Source of the DNA: Mytilus edulis
Lineage: Eukaryota > Mollusca > Bivalvia > Mytilida > Mytilidae
Length of the DNA stretch: 64,000 nt
Assembly: GCF_963676685.1 (NCBI RefSeq)
Contig: NC_092345.1
Span: 26,807,585 to 26,871,584 of the forward strand
Direction of reading: 5' to 3'
Shown here: positions 59,101-64,000 of the stretch, one piece after another
How positions within the stretch are numbered: position 1 is the first letter of the stretch
Layout: the number at the start of each line of letters is the position of its first letter
Translations under genes and position numbers: made by a program
Notes under the pieces: generated by a model
Database searches by the model: none
What the model was told of the DNA's origin: nothing
Seen by the model: the letters and a program-made list of their open reading frames with translations, nothing else

Positions 59101-61470
59101 ATGGTCCATCAACTCTTCTCAGATGTCTGTTCATGAAAATATGGCACTTTGAAAGCCGTTTAAGAGTTCAAAATCGGAAAAACATGAAAAGTAGCCAAAA
59201 TCCGGTGGGGGTGGGCATCTTTTGATGGCCACTAAGTGACTGGAAGTGACTGTTGGCAAAAACTATTATCATATATGCATGCATAGGTGGTATAGGAACA
59301 CGACGAGGTATACTATGACCAATAGGAATCTAGTCTGTAAAATCTAGGTCACCGTTTTGTCAAAAATCCATAAAAACGGACATTTAGGCAGACCTGACTT
59401 GACAATAATAATTCCCAAGCAAGACACTGAAGTCCAATATACTCCCAGCTAGCATGAATGGACTACTGTAACTATAGGGTAATACTTGAATGACAAAAAA
59501 ACACAGTCGTGTCAGTGTTCACCTCTCAAGGTCGTTTTGAAATCGGAAAATAGACGGAAAATCACCATTTTTCACTGGGGGTGGGTTCAAACCCACGAGA
59601 AAATATTCCACCTCCCACCCCACCCCCCACCCATGCCATCCGCCCCCAAATCCCAATAAGTAGTTTAATAGATGAGCATCAGTTACAGCATCAGGAGTTT
59701 GCTCATTTGCATATAATTTGCATATGTTTGCAAATTTTCGAAAATGCCTGATTTTCCAAAAATGTCTTGGGGGCGAATGAGTTAAAGTAAAAATATTTTT
59801 TTCACGATTTTCAACCTCTAAAGAGTGTTTTGGTCAGTTTTACACCCCAAAACGACCCTCAAACCCAACAGAAGCCAAATTAAAAAAATTCGATCAAATA
59901 GTTTAACCCTTTAACCCCCAATCCCGCCTGTAGACGTGATGGCGACAACCATTCTTTGATGGCCCGTATGACCCTCCATACTTTTTTTGAACTGCCCCAG
60001 CTGAACTGTCATGATAGCAGGGACTTCAACCAAGTAGTTCATGGTCCATCAACTCTTCTCAGATGTCTGTTCATGAAAATATGGCACTTTGAAAGCCGTT
60101 TAAGAGTTCAAAATCGGAAAAACATGAAAAGTAGCCAAAATCCGGTGGGGGTGGGCATCTTTTGATGGCCACTAAGTGACTGGAAGTGACTGTTGGCAAA
60201 AACTATTATCATATATGCATGCATAGGTGGTATAGGAACACGACGAGGTATACTATGACCAATAGGAATCTAGTCTGTAAAATCTAGGTCACCGTTTTGT
60301 CAAAAATCCATAAAAACGGACATTTAGGCAGACCTGACTTGACAATAATAATTCCCAAGCAAGACACTGAAGTCCAATATACTCCCAGCTAGCATGAATG
60401 GACTACTGTAACTATAGGGTAATACTTGAATGACAAAAAAACACAGTCGTGTCAGTGTTCACCTCTCAAGGTCGTTTTGAAATCGGAAAATAGACGGAAA
60501 ATCACCATTTTTCACTGGGGGTGGGTTCAAACCCACGAGAAAATATTCCACCTCCCACCCCACCCCCCACCCATGCCATCCGCCCCCAAATCCCAATAAG
60601 TAGTTTAATAGATGAGCATCAGTTACAGCATCAGGAGTTTGCTCATTTGCATATAATTTGCATATGTTTGCAAATTTTCGAAAATGCCTGATTTTCCAAA
60701 AATGTCTTGGGGGCGAATGAGTTAAAGTAAAAATATTTTTTTCACGATTTTCAACCTCTAAAGAGTGTTTTGGTCAGTTTTACACCCCAAAACGACCCTC
60801 AAACCCAACAGAAGCCAAATTAAAAAAATTCGATCAAATAGTTTAACCCTTTAACCCCCAATCCCGCCTGTAGACGTGATGGCGACAACCATTCTTTGAT
60901 GGCCCGTATGACCCTCCATACTTTTTTTGAACTGCCCCAGCTGAACTGTCATGATAGCAGGGACTTCAACCAAGTAGTTCATGGTCCATCAACTCTTCTC
61001 AGATGTCTGTTCATGAAAATATGGCACTTTGAAAGCCGTTTAAGAGTTCAAAATCGGAAAAACATGAAAAGTAGCCAAAATCCGGTGGGGGTGGGCATCT
61101 TTTGATGGCCACTAAGTGACTGGAAGTGACTGTTGGCAAAAACTATTATCATATATGCATGCATAGGTGGTATAGGAACACGACGAGGTATACTATGACC
61201 AATAGGAATCTAGTCTGTAAAATCTAGGTCACCGTTTTGTCAAAAATCCATAAAAACGGACATTTAGGCAGACCTGACTTGACAATAATAATTCCCAAGC
61301 AAGACACTGAAGTCCAATATACTCCCAGCTAGCATGAATGGACTACTGTAACTATAGGGTAATACTTGAATGACAAAAAAACACAGTCGTGTCAGTGTTC
61401 ACCTCTCAAGGTCGTTTTGAAATCGGAAAATAGACGGAAAATCACCATTTTTCACTGGGGGTGGGTTCAA

Positions 61471-62324
61471 GAGTTCAAAATCGGAAAAACATGAAAAGTA
61501 GCCAAAATCCGGTGGGGGTGGGCATCTTTTGATGGCCACTACGTGACTGGAAGTGACTGTTGGCAAAAACTATTATCATATATGCATGCATAGGTGGTAT
61601 AGGAACACGACGAGGTATACTATGACCAATAGGAATCTAGTCTGTAAAATCTAGGTCACCGTTTTGTCAAAAATCCATAAAAACGGACATTTAGGCAGAC
61701 CTGACTTGACAATAATAATTCCCAAGCAAGACACTGAAGTCCAATATACTCCCAGCTAGCATGAATGGACTACTGTAACTATAGGGTAATACTTGAATGA
61801 CAAAAAAACACAGTCGTGTCAGTGTTCACCTCTCAAGGTCGTTTTGAAATCGGAAAATAGACGGAAAATCACCATTTTTCACTGGGGGTGGGTTCAAGAG
61901 TTCAAAATCGGAAAAACATGAAAAGTAGCCAAAATCCGGTGGGGGTGGGCATCTTTTGATGGCCACTACGTGACTGGAAGTGACTGTTGGCAAAAACTAT
62001 TATCATATATGCATGCATAGGTGGTATAGGAACACGACGAGGTATACTATGACCAATAGGAATCTAGTCTGTAAAATCTAGGTCACCGTTTTGTCAAAAA
62101 TCCATAAAAACGGACATTTAGGCAGACCTGACTTGACAATAATAATTCCCAAGCAAGACACTGAAGTCCAATATACTCCCAGCTAGCATGAATGGACTAC
62201 TGTAACTATAGGGTAATACTTGAATGACAAAAAAACACAGTCGTGTCAGTGTTCACCTCTCAAGGTCGTTTTGAAATCGGAAAATAGACGGAAAATCACC
62301 ATTTTTCACTGGGGGTGGGTTCAA
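61471..62324 (+). repeat. Two 427 bp partial-unit repeats
   Basis: At 61,471 and again at 61,898 the sequence jumps from 'gggggtgggttcaa' back to 'gagttcaaaatcggaaaaac', replaying 427 bp each time. The jump points share only a few bases (ttcaa / tttaa), so slippage or end-joining rather than long-homology recombination may have started it; the second copy then arose by tandem duplication. Confidence 0.9.
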
Positions 62325-64000
62325 ACCCACGAGAAAATATTCCACCTCCCACCCCACCCCCCACCCATGCCATCCGCCCCCAAATCCCAATAAGTAGTTT
62401 AATAGATGAGCATCAGTTACAGCATCAGGAGTTTGCTCATTTGCATATAATTTGCATATGTTTGCAAATTTTCGAAAATGCCTGATTTTCCAAAAATGTC
62501 TTGGGGGCGAATGAGTTAAAGTAAAAATATTTTTTTCACGATTTTCAACCTCTAAAGAGTGTTTTGGTCAGTTTTACACCCCAAAACGACCCTCAAACCC
62601 AACAGAAGCCAAATTAAAAAAATTCGATCAAATAGTTTAACCCTTTAACCCCCAATCCCGCCTGTAGACGTGATGGCGACAACCATTCTTTGATGGCCCG
62701 TATGACCCTCCATACTTTTTTTGAACTGCCCCAGCTGAACTGTCATGATAGCAGGGACTTCAACCAAGTAGTTCATGGTCCATCAACTCTTCTCAGATGT
62801 CTGTTCATGAAAATATGGCACTTTGAAAGCCGTTTAAGAGTTCAAAATCGGAAAAACATGAAAAGTAGCCAAAATCCGGTGGGGGTGGGCATCTTTTGAT
62901 GGCCACTAAGTGACTGGAAGTGACTGTTGGCAAAAACTATTATCATATATGCATGCATAGGTGGTATAGGAACACGACGAGGTATACTATGACCAATAGG
63001 AATCTAGTCTGTAAAATCTAGGTCACCGTTTTGTCAAAAATCCATAAAAACGGACATTTAGGCAGACCTGACTTGACAATAATAATTCCCAAGCAAGACA
63101 CTGAAGTCCAATATACTCCCAGCTAGCATGAATGGACTACTGTAACTATAGGGTAATACTTGAATGACAAAAAACACAGTCGTGTCAGTGTTCACCTCTC
63201 AAGGTCGTTTTGAAATCGGAAAATAGACGGAAAATCACCATTTTTCACTGGGGGTGGGTTCAAACCCACGAGAAAATATTCCACCTCCCACCCCACCCCC
63301 CACCCATGCCATCCGCCCCCAAATCCCAATAAGTAGTTTAATAGATGAGCATCAGTTACAGCATCAGGAGTTTGCTCATTTGCATATAATTTGCATATGT
63401 TTGCAAATTTTCGAAAATGCCTGATTTTCCAAAAATGTCTTGGGGGCGAATGAGTTAAAGTAAAAATATTTTTTTCACGATTTTCAACCTCTAAAGAGTG
63501 TTTTGGTCAGTTTTACACCCCAAAACGACCCTCAAACCCAACAGAAGCCAAATTAAAAAAATTCGATCAAATAGTTTAACCCTTTAACCCCCAATCCCGC
63601 CTGTAGACGTGATGGCGACAACCATTCTTTGATGGCCCGTATGACCCTCCATACTTTTTTTGAACTGCCCCAGCTGAACTGTCATGATAGCAGGGACTTC
63701 AACCAAGTAGTTCATGGTCCATCAACTCTTCTCAGATGTCTGTTCATGAAAATATGGCACTTTGAAAGCCGTTTAAGAGTTCAAAATCGGAAAAACATGA
63801 AAAGTAGCCAAAATCCGGTGGGGGTGGGCATCTTTTGATGGCCACTAAGTGACTGGAAGTGACTGTTGGCAAAAACTATTATCATATATGCATGCATAGG
63901 TGGTATAGGAACACGACGAGGTATACTATGACCAATAGGAATCTAGTCTGTAAAATCTAGGTCACCGTTTTGTCAAAAATCCATAAAAACGGACATTTAG

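Larger units (their letters stand above)
54151..64000 (+). repeat. Macrosatellite, ~940 bp unit, running off the window
   Basis: TTAA-CCCTTTAACCCCC unit starts lie at 54151, 55091, 56152, 57093, 58024, 58963, 59903, 60843, 62637 and 63576. Standard spacing is 939-941 bp. Exceptions: 1,061 (an extra 121 bp linker), 931 (small deletion) and 1,794 (two extra 427 bp partial repeats). Units are almost identical, implying recent amplification or homogenisation. Each carries a 66-74 codon ORF (RMTLHTFFELPQLNC...) that I regard as a by-product. Confidence 0.97.

Noticed and set aside
54204..63838. Ten nearly identical 66-109 codon ORFs (RMTLHTFFELPQLNC...) as a tandem gene family
   Set aside because: They are identical because the whole satellite unit is identical, including non-coding parts. 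There is no signal peptide, domain, promoter pattern or excess of silent changes, and each ORF lies inside the MITE body.

Overview
ORGANISM. The window looks like nuclear DNA of a bivalve mollusc, most likely a mussel (Mytilus or a close relative). It is AT-rich and gene-poor. The genes are split by long introns with GT/AG ends. Most of the sequence is interspersed repeats of kinds I associate with mussel genomes: Penelope-like elements (PLEs), hammerhead-ribozyme repeats, foldback MITEs, tRNA-derived SINEs, and 'head-hairpin + ~160 bp internal tandem repeat + tail' elements. The species call is inference from repeat style, not a database match. LAYOUT. (1) 0-4.4 kb holds repeat relics only. 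(2) 4.4-16.3 kb, minus strand, is a 12-exon gene that I could assemble completely. It has a TATA box, a signal peptide split over two exons, and ten symmetric phase-2 exons, each carrying a six-cysteine, His-rich module; the predicted protein is 393 aa. A recent 2.41 kb tandem duplication copied two of these exons, and one further exon copy has decayed. (3) 16.3-24.8 kb is a repeat field with two hammerhead-ribozyme units 355 bp apart, a decayed PLE reverse transcriptase and other repeats. (4) 24.85-28.37 kb is a ~3.5 kb foldback structure with diverged inverted arms and eight copies of a 15-bp motif. (5) 29.26-45.21 kb, plus strand, is a six-exon gene for a 407-aa protein with two CCCH zinc fingers, a C2H2-like zinc-binding segment and a long acidic tail. 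Its introns are packed with mobile elements. A ~38 bp minisatellite in its last intron repeatedly copies the end of exon 5 together with its 5' splice site. (6) 45.2-50.7 kb has SINEs, a DNA transposon and a decayed copy of the 3' end of the next gene. (7) 50.76-52.45 kb, minus strand, is an uninterrupted TRIM-like coding sequence (two B-boxes, coiled coil, beta-propeller, no RING, and an N-terminus matching a myristoylation motif). (8) 54.15-64.0 kb is a macrosatellite with a ~940 bp unit that runs off the window. Each unit is an ~819 bp TTAA-bounded, piggyBac-like non-autonomous transposon plus a 121 bp linker, and one site in the array has two linkers joined at a single TTAA with no transposon between them. 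HOW THINGS FIT TOGETHER. The three protein genes show no sign of a shared pathway. What links the window is the way repeats build structure: exon duplication in gene 1, splice-site duplication in gene 2, a truncated 3' duplicate next to gene 3, and a transposon turned into a satellite. The best candidates for something undescribed are the transposon-linker macrosatellite with its empty site, the splice-donor minisatellite, and the modular Cys/His-rich secreted gene.
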